DNA of 64,000 nucleotides from Teredinibacter waterburyi (GTDB lineage Bacteria > Pseudomonadota > Gammaproteobacteria > Pseudomonadales > Cellvibrionaceae): positions 124,001 through 188,000 of the forward strand of contig NZ_MRUH01000164.1 in the NCBI RefSeq assembly GCF_001922985.1, given 5' to 3'. Both the position numbers and the translations under genes were made by a program. Position 1 is the first letter of the stretch. The number at the start of each line of letters is the position of its first letter. This document shows, piece after piece, positions 17,846-27,411 of this stretch. The notes beneath the pieces are model-generated. The model had not been told where the DNA came from and made no database searches. It saw nothing but the letters and a program-made list of their open reading frames with translations.

Positions 17846-20674
17846 ATGTCAAACCCAGATTTACCACAGCCAAACGATCCAATTGCAGAGATTTTGCGCC
17901 AAGCAGAGCTAAAACGACTCCAGCTAGTTATGAATGCACAATTTCATAAAAACATGCTGGCATTTCAAAAAGCCGCTCCGGCTATATTTGCGGAATATGT
18001 CAATTATCAACCGCAATCACTGCGTCTGAGCTTTAGCCCCGAGGGGCATGTAACCTTAGTAAACGCAACCAATAATAGTGCGATCTATCCAGCTAACCCC
18101 AAGGCATTTTGCGAGCAGCAGTTAGCCGAATATAAGGCCTCGCCTTTTTGCTTGCAACTCAACTTCAATAAGTCAGGCATCGCTAACCCAAACTACATAC
18201 ACGCCCCGCTCGTCAACGAGCTACTCGACAGCTACCAAAATCAAGCGCCCGCGAATTCAGACCCGCAAACATCGGACAAGCCAAACCTAGATCAACCTAT
18301 AGGTTTTATGATTATTGCAGGGCTAGGCTTGGGGTATCACGCCGAGCAGCTGGTCGAGCAACACAATATCGTTAACCTGATGATTGTCGAACCCAATAAA
18401 GACAGCTTTTATGCGTCGCTACACACGATTGACTGGGAAGCCATCATCAGCAAACAATCCTTTAACAACAAAAGCCTACGCTTTTGCATTGCCGCCTCAA
18501 CAGAAACGGCATTTGCCGCGATTAAATTGCTTCCCGATGAAATTGGCTTGCACAACCTAACCAATACCTTTTTGTATTGCCACTTGAACACTGCTCCCAT
18601 ACGCGAATTTAAAAACGCCTTAATCAGTGGATTTCATCAGTTAGCCACAGGGGTTGGGTTTTTTGACGACGAACAAGTCAGTCTCGCGCACACCAACGCT
18701 AACCTAAAAAAATCGGTTAAGCTTTTATCGACAAGCAAAACCATAAAGCAAGCATGCCCTGCCTATATCGTGGGCAATGGCCCTTCACTCGACTTGGTTA
18801 TCGAACAACTCAAAAACAACCGTAATGGCGCCGCGATATTTTCCTGTGGCACGGCCTTAGGCTCATTATATAAAGCCGGAATAAAGCCGGACTACCACAT
18901 CGAAATGGAGCGAACGCTCAATATTAGAGAATGGATCACCCTCGGTTCAACCCCCGAATTTCGCAAAGGTATTACGTTGCTTACACTCAACACCTGCCCA
19001 CCGAGCGTAATCGACTTATTTGACGAGGTGATGATTGCGCGTAAACCCAATGACCTTGGTGGCGAACTTATTGGCAACTTATTAAAGTTAGACGAGCCGC
19101 CGCTAAGCTACTGCGGGCCAACCGTAAGCAACTGCGCCCTTGCCTACGCAATAGCACTGGGTTACCACGAAGTGTATTTGCTAGGTACAGACCTTGGCAT
19201 GAAGGCCTCGCATCAGCATCACTCCAACCTTAGCCTTTATAAAGATATCGAACGGGCTCACCAACAGAAGCAACAAAACAAGGTTATTCCGCCCTGGGTA
19301 GATGTGGGTACGCATCGCCCCATCCTATCCGATAAAACAACCGAGTTGAGCAATACCAGCGATACAAACGCATCGCCAGAATCGACTCAGGCGGCTGCAC
19401 CCCAGCCTCCTGCTATGCGCGTAAAAGGAAACAAATGCGATTGGGTTGAAACCACGGTAATTCTTGATACCTGCCGAACCAATATGGAATCACTTATGGG
19501 ATTGCATCCAGAGATAGAGGCATTCAACCCAAATGATGGTGCTTTTATACAACACGCGAAAACAATCGACGCCCTACCGGGTATCAAAAACACCAAGATA
19601 CTCGCGGATTTAAGTAAGCACTGTCACGCAATAGATAGCCTAAGCGATAATGCGATACTGAATATTCCGTTGCATGAAACCCTAGATCACATTAAAAAAA
19701 CTAAAACCTTAGCTAAAACCTCTAGCGAGAACATTCACAACGATCTAGATAAAATCTACGCTAGCTTACGCGTAATAAAAGACAAACAAACCACCACCTA
19801 TTTACTACTAAAAGGTAGCTTTAATGCCTACTTAGCGATTATCGCCCGCTACACACTCTACTGTAAAAACACTCAGCAACGGCAGCAACGCTACAAAACA
19901 GGCGTAAAAGTATTTAGAAAGTTTTTACAGGCGGCGACCAACTCAATTAAGAGTGATCACGATAATTTTGATATATCGGACAATAGAATTACCGATATTA
20001 TTGCTCCGGAGACCCTCACGAAAAATCAAACCGTAGCGCTTGCAGAGCCGGCCTATACCGCAGATGAATTTAATACCCTCGGTTACACAGGCCCGTTTAA
20101 GGTTGATAGCTCTATCATTGCCGATAACATATATAAATCGTATTTAACGATTTCGACCTATCCGAAAACCCTAAATAGACATAACGATATGCCGCCAGTG
20201 CAGCAATTTTTATCGTCCTCGGATGTGATAAATGCGATCGCAACATCTTGTGATTGTGAACCACTGGTGTGGGGCTCAGGCTTGCGCTGGCACATAGAGA
20301 CGCGAACCAGCGGCTGCGCGCCCTATAATCTATTTAGAAACAGGGTTTACAACCCGATAGAATACGGGATCAAAGACGATTACTATCACCTTATGTTTGC
20401 GCTTACCGACCACGACAGTAACACCGGCGGGATAGAGATCATTCCGGGCAGCCATAAAATTGAAGTCACCGACACACAAGAGATAAAAGTTGAAGAAATT
20501 GATGAGGCTAAGCGCCGTGTCATCTACCCCAAAAAAGGCGAGTTCTATCTTCTGCATACACGTTTACGTAAAATCGAGACGCCACGCCTTTCCAACAACA
20601 ACGCTGGGGTTAGTCTGATTGCATCATTTGTCGATAAGAAGCGTGGTGTACCTGAATACTTCACAGGTTATTAG
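17846..20674 (+). CDS. Maf-type motility accessory factor (MptE-like) fused to a PhyH-like domain
   Basis: A 942-residue protein. Residues 1 to about 600 are a motility accessory factor: a Maf N-terminal region with GLGLGYH (about 159-165), then the MptE-like DUF115 core with GNGPSLD at 310-316 and CGPTVSNCALAYA near 423. Maf proteins are thought to transfer CMP-activated nonulosonates to Ser/Thr of flagellin before export. Residues from about 738 look like a phytanoyl-CoA dioxygenase fold: WHIET near 815, GGIEIIPGSHK at 861-871 and GEFYLLHTR near 898. The expected distal metal His is replaced (RKIETPRLS), so Fe-dependent activity is doubtful. It starts 286 nt from the divergent fliS and precedes a methyltransferase on the same strand. 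Confidence 0.85.
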   Translation: MSNPDLPQPNDPIAEILRQAELKRLQLVMNAQFHKNMLAFQKAAPAIFAEYVNYQPQSLRLSFSPEGHVTLVNATNNSAIYPANPKAFCEQQLAEYKASPFCLQLNFNKSGIANPNYIHAPLVNELLDSYQNQAPANSDPQTSDKPNLDQPIGFMIIAGLGLGYHAEQLVEQHNIVNLMIVEPNKDSFYASLHTIDWEAIISKQSFNNKSLRFCIAASTETAFAAIKLLPDEIGLHNLTNTFLYCHLNTAPIREFKNALISGFHQLATGVGFFDDEQVSLAHTNANLKKSVKLLSTSKTIKQACPAYIVGNGPSLDLVIEQLKNNRNGAAIFSCGTALGSLYKAGIKPDYHIEMERTLNIREWITLGSTPEFRKGITLLTLNTCPPSVIDLFDEVMIARKPNDLGGELIGNLLKLDEPPLSYCGPTVSNCALAYAIALGYHEVYLLGTDLGMKASHQHHSNLSLYKDIERAHQQKQQNKVIPPWVDVGTHRPILSDKTTELSNTSDTNASPESTQAAAPQPPAMRVKGNKCDWVETTVILDTCRTNMESLMGLHPEIEAFNPNDGAFIQHAKTIDALPGIKNTKILADLSKHCHAIDSLSDNAILNIPLHETLDHIKKTKTLAKTSSENIHNDLDKIYASLRVIKDKQTTTYLLLKGSFNAYLAIIARYTLYCKNTQQRQQRYKTGVKVFRKFLQAATNSIKSDHDNFDISDNRITDIIAPETLTKNQTVALAEPAYTADEFNTLGYTGPFKVDSSIIADNIYKSYLTISTYPKTLNRHNDMPPVQQFLSSSDVINAIATSCDCEPLVWGSGLRWHIETRTSGCAPYNLFRNRVYNPIEYGIKDDYYHLMFALTDHDSNTGGIEIIPGSHKIEVTDTQEIKVEEIDEAKRRVIYPKKGEFYLLHTRLRKIETPRLSNNNAGVSLIASFVDKKRGVPEYFTGY

Positions 20675-20753
20675 CCGCGTTAAAAAAACCCACACACGAA
20701 CGTTGAGCACAATCACCGGTTAAATAATCAGTATTAGAGAGAACAATAACGTC

Positions 20754-21890
20754 ATGGATATCAATTTTAAATTTGGCCGGAACTGGCAACAATTTTTAGA
20801 CGAGTCATTCGACCACAAGCGTGTAACGATTGCACAACAGCATCTCTTGAAAACCTTAAGGCTAGAAAATTTAAAGGGTAAAATATTTCTAGATATTGGT
20901 TGCGGAAGTGGCATTCACTCTCTTGCCGCCCTAGCGGCCGGTGCCGAGAAAGTCATTAGTATCGATGTAGACCCGCAATCCGTTGCCGCAACCAAAAGCC
21001 TCTGGCGTAACGCTGGCAAACCGCGCAACTGGAGCCAAGCCGAAGGTTCTGTGTTAGACGAGGCATTCATGCAAAGCCTACCCAAGGCCGACATCGTATA
21101 TTCCTGGGGGGTACTGCACCACACCGGCAGCATGTGGGAAGCACTAGACAAGGTAACCATTCCGCTAGCAACAGATGGCATACTCTATATTGCACTTTAC
21201 GCCTATGAGATGTATCAAAACCCTACGCCGGAATACTGGATAGAAACGAAGCGCGCCTACAATCAAGCAAGCCCAGAGCAGCGCGAAAAAATGGAGTACG
21301 ACTACGCCTGGGAGCAGGTGCTAAAGCCAGTAGCGGCGAAAGGTGAAAACCCGTTACTCGTCATCAAAGATTATAGTAAAAGTCGTGGTATGGAATTTTG
21401 GACTGACGTAAGAGATTGGCTAGGCGGTTACCCGATGGAATTTGCTAAAGCCAGTGACATTGCTCAGCACTTTTATAGACAACACAACATGATAGTTGTC
21501 GATATAGTAACGGGAGAAGGCAACACCGAGTTTTTACTTAGGTCGGTTGACTCGCCTAGCGCTGGGCAACACATTACCGACGAATACGACATTATTAATA
21601 TAAGTGTCGCTACACAGCCTATCGACGGCTTTGGTTACAAAGTTCACCTGCCAGAATATAGTGCATTTGCCGACACCGATGGCGAACACTTTAAATCGCC
21701 ACTATTAGTCTATGAGAATGGTCTTCTTTTGGGCTTCCCACATGCACGATTCGAATCGATCAACACCCTTGGCGAAGGACGTTTTTGTCACTGGAAAGAT
21801 AGCCTATTATATTCCAGCTCCGACAATAGTGACCCGCGTATCAATGGCAAAACCTACAGTTTACGCGTACCGAAAAAGTTAGACAAATAA
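20754..21890 (+). CDS. Class I SAM-dependent methyltransferase with C-terminal glycan-associated domain
   Basis: A 378-residue protein. The SAM site is clear: FLDIGCGSGIHSLAAL (motif I, about 44-59), ISIDVD (motif II) and YSWGVLHH (motif IV region). After about residue 265 comes a separate C-terminal segment with FPHARFESINTLGEGRFCHW and SSSDNSDPRINGKTY, a pattern I have seen attached to polysaccharide-related proteins but cannot name. The substrate is unknown; 79 nt downstream of the Maf fusion and facing the Pse operon, it is likely to methylate the flagellar sugar or a precursor (inference). Confidence 0.8.
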   Translation: MDINFKFGRNWQQFLDESFDHKRVTIAQQHLLKTLRLENLKGKIFLDIGCGSGIHSLAALAAGAEKVISIDVDPQSVAATKSLWRNAGKPRNWSQAEGSVLDEAFMQSLPKADIVYSWGVLHHTGSMWEALDKVTIPLATDGILYIALYAYEMYQNPTPEYWIETKRAYNQASPEQREKMEYDYAWEQVLKPVAAKGENPLLVIKDYSKSRGMEFWTDVRDWLGGYPMEFAKASDIAQHFYRQHNMIVVDIVTGEGNTEFLLRSVDSPSAGQHITDEYDIINISVATQPIDGFGYKVHLPEYSAFADTDGEHFKSPLLVYENGLLLGFPHARFESINTLGEGRFCHWKDSLLYSSSDNSDPRINGKTYSLRVPKKLDK

Positions 21891-21920
21891 CGAGAACGAA
21901 CTTCAAACGATAAAAACAAA

Positions 21921-21957
21921 AAGCTAGCCAAACGCCACTTAATGGCTTGGCTAGCTT
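21921..21957. terminator. Strong terminator between convergent genes
   Basis: Outer stem AAGCTAGCCAA/TTGGCTAGCTT (11 bp, perfect) continues into an inner GCCA/TGGC stem with a 5-nt loop. On the minus strand it is followed by TTTTTGTTTTTATC, so it ends the long Pse operon; its stem includes the stop codon of the AsnB-GT gene. It may also stop the methyltransferase transcript. Confidence 0.9.
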
Positions 21958-24900
21958 AGAAAACCCGTTAGCGTCTCCACTGATTGCATTAAATCAAAAT
22001 TATTTTTCACAAAATCCCTTCCGCGATCCCCCATAGCCTGAGCACGATTTTTATCCTGTAACAGATCGACCACTTTGTTGGCGATTGCCGTAGCGGAATC
22101 GTCATCAACGATATAGCCGGTTTCGCCGTCCATTAGGGTTTCTTGTTGTCCGCCAGCCGCTGTAACGACCACAGGCTTTGCCAAGTACTGAGCTTCCAAC
22201 ACGACATTTGACGTTCCCTCTGCACGAGATGTTTGCAAAACAACGTCGCTGCAACTAATAAAGGATGCAACATTTTCTACCGCGCCGACTAAGCTAATCA
22301 CAGAACCTAACCCCAGCTGTACGCAATAATCGGCAACTACGTCGAACAATGGGCCGTCACTCACTATCAGCACACGCAAATCAGGAATAGATCGTACAAC
22401 CTCTGCCACCGCATCGACAAACAAAAATGGTCGCTTTTCTTCAGACAGGCGAAACACGCCAACAATAACCTTAGTCGACTCACTAATACTCCACTGCTGT
22501 CGCAGTGAAATGATTTCAGTAATGCTTGGCGCTTTAAAGCGTTCGAACTGCACACCATTTTTTAACAATCGAAAACGCGAGTCGCTAACGCCCAACCATT
22601 TCGCATAACTTTTATTTCCACGATTGGAATTTCCAGTCATTATCATACGTTGGCGGCCTGCGGTAAGCAGAGATTGATAAATGGGGAAATACCAAGGTTC
22701 GTAGAATGAGAAGCTGGTTGGCTGGATGTTACGAAACGAGGTAAGCACCTTAGGTACACCGGCAAGTAATGCTGCAACACCACCAAGACAATTCGAAATA
22801 TCTAAAAAGCAGACAACTGACCCTGGGTTGTGATGTGCGATAAGATTGTAGACCGGCACTATATCGCGCTGCACCAGCGCTATATTTTGACTGCGTAAAT
22901 TTAATACTTGCGCACACGCCGCAGCATCTGAAAACAGTTTATTTTCGTCAAGTGCCGCTTCCCCTTGATAGTCACCGACCGACAGCAGCGCAATCCCCTC
23001 AGCTTCCAGCATAGGCAGATAATGTCGTGCGGCCCCAACCAAGGGGTAAATAACCGCGAGCTTCACATCATAACCTTGGCGTTTCATTGCGACCATAAGG
23101 TTGCACGCCTGTCGTTCTGCGCCGCCGTGAAAAAGCGATGGCAGTATAAACATCACGCTTTCAGTGGTATTTTCTCGAATATATTCTTGGCTAATAAAAT
23201 GTTTTAGGTTCCGATAAAAACGTCCGTAGAGTGCACGATTGTTCAGCCACTGTTTTGCCTCGGTTAAAAGCGACAAGGCTCGAGCTGGCGTTTGTTTCGA
23301 AAACCGACCGCCGCGCTCTAGTAAAAATGGGTCTTCAACTGGCGGCGCCAATTTAAACGGCAACACGGAACTAAGTGTAAACGTGAGATCTCGCAGCGCA
23401 TTTTTACCGGTGCAGGATTTGACAATATCGTTACTGGAATCATAAAGTAGCGGCGCATACTCCGAACTAGATCCAATTCGCTGAACGCTACTGGGGAAAA
23501 TATCTTTCCAAAGCAGGTTATCTTTATGAACATAAAGTTTAGTCAGCTTTAGTTCGCGCAATTGCTGATAAGGTAAACCACTCAAACTGGCCCCCAACAG
23601 CGCTAGCGAGCGTAACACAAAGGTGCTTTTCGCTAGCTCATGCTTAACAACCGAAATCAAGTCTACACGCCAATCTAGATCCCGGCAGTAAACACCGCTT
23701 TGCCAGGGGCAAACGAATGTAATAGTCGGATATTGCTGGCGAACATCCGCCGCGACTTCCGCAAGGGTGAGCACTAACACATGGGCGTTCTCAGGATGCT
23801 GGCAATTTACCAACTTTTTCCAAAGTACTATTGATTCTAACTGCGGCGGCGCTACATTATTTTCTAAAAAATAACTGTTGAGGTGTAGCAAACTCCATAG
23901 CTTATAGGGCTCAAGATTATTGTTATCTTTAGCTGCCGTAAGCCAGCTATTAAATTTTTCGTGGTCCAACCACCATTGCCGCGCATCGGCGCTGTATTTT
24001 AAAGCCTGATCCGGCGCGCCGAATTTATCATTTACAATTTCAGCGGCGTCATTGCCTTGTTGCTCTGCTGCAGTATTCCCACTCAAATCACAACCAAATT
24101 CTCGCGCCGAAAACCCCAATAATTGTTGTTCGCCCCACTGCCGTCCCGGTATACCAAACCCGCGTTTAGGCTTGTTAACAATATGCTCGGGCAGATAGCG
24201 AAGTGCTAAACGCTTTAATAGAAACTTTCCAGACTCTCCATTCGCCAGCATTTCTGCGGGAAGTGATTCGGCGAACCTTGCCATCTCAATACTTAAGAAT
24301 GGCGTTCGAACTTCCAAGCCATGTCGCATACTCATCCGATCGACTTTTGCCAAAACCGCACCCGGCAAATAATTTTCGATATCGGTTTTGCGCATACGAT
24401 CAATCGCGCTAAGCCCACTGCTATTCATGGTCTCACGTAACTCGCGGATATAGGCGTGGGTAGAAGCATCGCTGGCGGGTAAAATTCTGGCTATCTCGGT
24501 TTCTGTAAAGGGCAATATCTGGTTGGAGTAGTAGCGATTACCCAAGCTACCGAGGTCACACTCAGCCGCAGCCAAGGCCGTAAAGTAGCGACCATAGCCG
24601 CCAAACAATTCGTCTGCGCCATCGCCAGACAACACCACCTTTACCTTGGTACGGGCCAGCTCGCTCAACAATAACGTCGGTAACAGTGAGGTGTCCGCAT
24701 TTGGCTCGTCTACTAGCTTACCAATATCTTTATAGCGGCTATAAAGATCGGCAGAAATCATATCGCAATGATGAGTAACGCCTAAATACTTGGCAATGAC
24801 TCGCGCATCTTCATGTTCAGATTCTTGCCAGTTTTCAAAGCCAAGGGTAAAAGCTTGAAGCTTGTGATTAAGTTTTTTAGTTGCCAAGGCCACAACCAAT

Positions 24901-25739
24901 GATGAATCGATCCCGCCAGATAGAAATGCGCCTACGTCTACATCGGCTCGTAATCGTCTTTTGATATTCGTCGCCAATAAGGTTTCTAACTCGTCGACCA
25001 CATCTTCAACAGGGCGGTGTTGTTCACCGCGACCCGGTAAGAATTCAAAATAACGATGAATTGTTGTTTCACCGTTTGCATTAATCTTTAGCCAATGGCC
25101 CGGGCGTAATTTTTTTGCGTCGCGATAGATGGTTTCATCATCCACACAGTACTGGAACATAAGGAAGCGTGACACTATGCCAGCGCTAGACTCGCGACGA
25201 AACCCGTCTAATACAGCCAAGGATTTTAATTCAGAGGAAAAGCAAAAATTGCCGTTTAACCAAGTGTAATACAGTGGCTTTTCGCCGAAGGCATCGCGCG
25301 CAATAAACAGCTCATGGGTGTAATTATCGTAGATCGCAAAGGCAAACATACCATCGAACTTTAGTAAGCAGGCATCGCCGTAAAACTTATAAGCCTCTAG
25401 CAATACCTCACTATCCGATTCGGACGAAAAGCTAACACCCTGAGCCTTGAGTTCGGATCGAATTTCCACATAGTTATAGATTTCGCCATTAAAGCTAAGA
25501 CTATAACGCCCGCATCGCGAATGCATAGGTTGATGGCCTTGCGGGCTTAGGTCGACAATACTGAGGCGACGATGAGCAAGCCCTAAGCGCGCATCTTGGG
25601 AAACCCACTGGCCAAAATCGTCTGGCCCGCGATGCCGAATCTCTGAAGACATTTTAGTCAGCTCGGCGGCAATTCTTTCGGTACTATACTGCCCAGATAC
25701 GCTTCCACCTGGCTGTAAAATCCCTGCGATACCGCACAT
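21951..25739 (-). CDS. Asparagine synthetase (class II amidotransferase) fused to a GT4 glycosyltransferase
   Basis: A 1262-residue fusion. The N-terminal half is a full AsnB-type enzyme: catalytic Cys2 (MCGIAG) exposed after Met removal, FNGEIYNY at 83-90, the ATP-pyrophosphatase loop SGGIDSS at 274-280 and SGDGADELFGGYGRY around 374-388. After a divergent stretch of roughly 250 residues (about 630-880) comes a GT-B glycosyltransferase of the GT4 type, with SLFHGGAERQACNLM at its start, VFRLSEEKRPF in the sugar-nucleotide half and AEGTSNVVLEA plus the GGQQE segment near the end. Such a join is uncommon. It suggests amidation of a sugar acid coupled to its transfer, with substrate unknown. 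It is last in the operon, 2 nt after the small Rossmann gene. Confidence 0.88.
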   Translation of the reverse strand: MCGIAGILQPGGSVSGQYSTERIAAELTKMSSEIRHRGPDDFGQWVSQDARLGLAHRRLSIVDLSPQGHQPMHSRCGRYSLSFNGEIYNYVEIRSELKAQGVSFSSESDSEVLLEAYKFYGDACLLKFDGMFAFAIYDNYTHELFIARDAFGEKPLYYTWLNGNFCFSSELKSLAVLDGFRRESSAGIVSRFLMFQYCVDDETIYRDAKKLRPGHWLKINANGETTIHRYFEFLPGRGEQHRPVEDVVDELETLLATNIKRRLRADVDVGAFLSGGIDSSLVVALATKKLNHKLQAFTLGFENWQESEHEDARVIAKYLGVTHHCDMISADLYSRYKDIGKLVDEPNADTSLLPTLLLSELARTKVKVVLSGDGADELFGGYGRYFTALAAAECDLGSLGNRYYSNQILPFTETEIARILPASDASTHAYIRELRETMNSSGLSAIDRMRKTDIENYLPGAVLAKVDRMSMRHGLEVRTPFLSIEMARFAESLPAEMLANGESGKFLLKRLALRYLPEHIVNKPKRGFGIPGRQWGEQQLLGFSAREFGCDLSGNTAAEQQGNDAAEIVNDKFGAPDQALKYSADARQWWLDHEKFNSWLTAAKDNNNLEPYKLWSLLHLNSYFLENNVAPPQLESIVLWKKLVNCQHPENAHVLVLTLAEVAADVRQQYPTITFVCPWQSGVYCRDLDWRVDLISVVKHELAKSTFVLRSLALLGASLSGLPYQQLRELKLTKLYVHKDNLLWKDIFPSSVQRIGSSSEYAPLLYDSSNDIVKSCTGKNALRDLTFTLSSVLPFKLAPPVEDPFLLERGGRFSKQTPARALSLLTEAKQWLNNRALYGRFYRNLKHFISQEYIRENTTESVMFILPSLFHGGAERQACNLMVAMKRQGYDVKLAVIYPLVGAARHYLPMLEAEGIALLSVGDYQGEAALDENKLFSDAAACAQVLNLRSQNIALVQRDIVPVYNLIAHHNPGSVVCFLDISNCLGGVAALLAGVPKVLTSFRNIQPTSFSFYEPWYFPIYQSLLTAGRQRMIMTGNSNRGNKSYAKWLGVSDSRFRLLKNGVQFERFKAPSITEIISLRQQWSISESTKVIVGVFRLSEEKRPFLFVDAVAEVVRSIPDLRVLIVSDGPLFDVVADYCVQLGLGSVISLVGAVENVASFISCSDVVLQTSRAEGTSNVVLEAQYLAKPVVVTAAGGQQETLMDGETGYIVDDDSATAIANKVVDLLQDKNRAQAMGDRGRDFVKNNFDLMQSVETLTGFLS

Positions 25740-25741
25740 AT

Positions 25742-26182
25742 CTACACAAACTCCATAATTTTAAAGGTTGCAAAAATCAACCCAGCCACAATCGTCACCC
25801 CAGTTGCAGCAAGCAATATCAATGCGTCCCAAGGGAAGCGCTCGCGTATTCTAATGGTTTGATCGTCATAGTCCTTTATGCGTTCGTTAGGAATGTTAAG
25901 CTCAAGCAACTGGCGCCTAATTACAGCGAGTGAAGTACTACTGATCATCACGTAATCGTATTCTAGGGAGGGAATCTCTGCGGCGGATATAATCGGAACA
26001 CCCTCAAGGAAACTTCCATTTTTTGATGGATCATTATCCGCGATTGCAACTAAATCGAACACTTTCTTATACAGCGGCAACAACTGTCGACCAATTAAGC
26101 CACCGCCAAACATGACGACTTTTGCTTTACCACCTCGCGGCCGCGTTTGCTTAGTGTTTGCTTGATGTATGACATCCGCCAT
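25742..26182 (-). CDS. Small Rossmann-like protein with C-terminal membrane anchor
   Basis: A 146-residue protein. Residues 18-100 look like a nucleotide-binding Rossmann unit: KVVMFGGGLIGRQLLPLYKK, then AIADNDPSKNG and VMISSTS, similar to the CoA/NAD-binding N-terminal part of sugar-modifying enzymes such as the CapD/PglD group. Residues about 117-140 form one membrane segment (ALILLAATGVTIVAGLIFATF). There is no catalytic domain, so it may be a membrane-bound partner for the neighbouring transferases. It lies 8 nt after the GT4 gene and 2 nt before the AsnB-GT gene. Confidence 0.65.
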   Translation of the reverse strand: MADVIHQANTKQTRPRGGKAKVVMFGGGLIGRQLLPLYKKVFDLVAIADNDPSKNGSFLEGVPIISAAEIPSLEYDYVMISSTSLAVIRRQLLELNIPNERIKDYDDQTIRIRERFPWDALILLAATGVTIVAGLIFATFKIMEFV

Positions 26183-26190
26183 ATAAATAG

Positions 26191-27411
26191 CTACCCTTCC
26201 ATAACCTTCGAATAAAGCGACAAATAATCATCGCAAGTGCGACCAAGCGTAAAGCGTCGGCGAAACTCATCCTCTGCGCTCGCAAGAATATTTTCTTTTT
26301 CATTAGACGTCAGCACGGTTGCGCGAGCGAGCGCCATTTCTAGATCACCACATTCGTTATCCTTAAACAGCAGTCCAAGTAGATTATCGCCAACAATTGA
26401 ACGGTGCTGAGGAATATCACTACAAAGGCAAAGTGTTTTATTTTTAAACGCTTCCAATAGCGCTATCGGCATGCCCTCCGCACGTGATGGCGATACCAGT
26501 AGATCTATATGGCTTAGGTAGGCTTCGGCTTGAGGTATACAACCAGCAATATAAACATTAGTTTCTAACTTTAAAGCCGCTAATTTTTTGCTAAATGCTC
26601 TACCGTAATCCGAGTCAACTTCACCAACTGCCACATAAAATATCGAGGGCATGCTGTTGCCATACACCTGCTCCTTATCGCGGCTATTTAGGTTTGCACA
26701 GGCTTGCAATAGCAAATTTTGATTTTTTCGCTCACACAAGGAGCCGATGGTAGCAACAACAAAGTCTCCCCGTTGTCGCGCCGCGGCTATTGCTTTTAGA
26801 ACTGGGACATCGCGCTCAACCGGTGTTACTGGTTGTTCACTAATACCGTTTTCAATTACCGATATACGATTAATATCGAAACCTAAATCAACTAGCGGTT
26901 GTGCCGCCGCCGCAGATACCGACACAACTGAATCTAGGCTATTCATTATTTGTAAATCTAGCCTGGCTTGCTCTGCGGTTTTGTTACCTCCCCAACCATG
27001 CATAGTTTGCACTATGGGTATTCTACGTTTAACTTTTTTGCGTTGAATAATTGCGATAGCCATAAGGCATACGAGCGAAGGAATCGCGGCATGGCTGTGG
27101 ATAATGTCGACTTCAGCCTGGTCGATTATTTTCGCGAGTTGCACGGCAGCAGAAAAGTTAAGGTTTAAATCTCGCTTGAACAACGAGTCTAGTTGCGCAA
27201 CCTTAATACCCTGCTGCTCCAATTCGGAAAAATAGTGTTCGTAGCTACAATAACCTTCGTAGCAACGGGCATTAACCGCCGCGACAACTCGATGTCCAAG
27301 CCGCTGCTGTTGCAGCATAAGATCGGTAATAACACGACCCGCACCACCTTGGAGAAAAGTAGAAACGTGGAGAATATTGAGTGAACCCGAAACGCCAGAC
27401 AAATCGCTCAC
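26191..27411 (-). CDS. GT4-family glycosyltransferase
   Basis: A 406-residue retaining GT-B enzyme. Landmarks: LHVSTFLQGGAGRVITDL (N-terminal acceptor half), QTMHGWGG, the nucleotide-binding half with GSLCERKNQNLLL, and the C-terminal SPSRAEGMPIALLEAF motif with its two conserved acidic residues. It probably adds a sugar to a glycan or lipid carrier, or to flagellin; donor and acceptor cannot be read. Overlaps the ATP-grasp gene by 4 nt (ATGA), so it is translationally coupled. Confidence 0.88.
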   Translation of the reverse strand: MSDLSGVSGSLNILHVSTFLQGGAGRVITDLMLQQQRLGHRVVAAVNARCYEGYCSYEHYFSELEQQGIKVAQLDSLFKRDLNLNFSAAVQLAKIIDQAEVDIIHSHAAIPSLVCLMAIAIIQRKKVKRRIPIVQTMHGWGGNKTAEQARLDLQIMNSLDSVVSVSAAAAQPLVDLGFDINRISVIENGISEQPVTPVERDVPVLKAIAAARQRGDFVVATIGSLCERKNQNLLLQACANLNSRDKEQVYGNSMPSIFYVAVGEVDSDYGRAFSKKLAALKLETNVYIAGCIPQAEAYLSHIDLLVSPSRAEGMPIALLEAFKNKTLCLCSDIPQHRSIVGDNLLGLLFKDNECGDLEMALARATVLTSNEKENILASAEDEFRRRFTLGRTCDDYLSLYSKVMEG

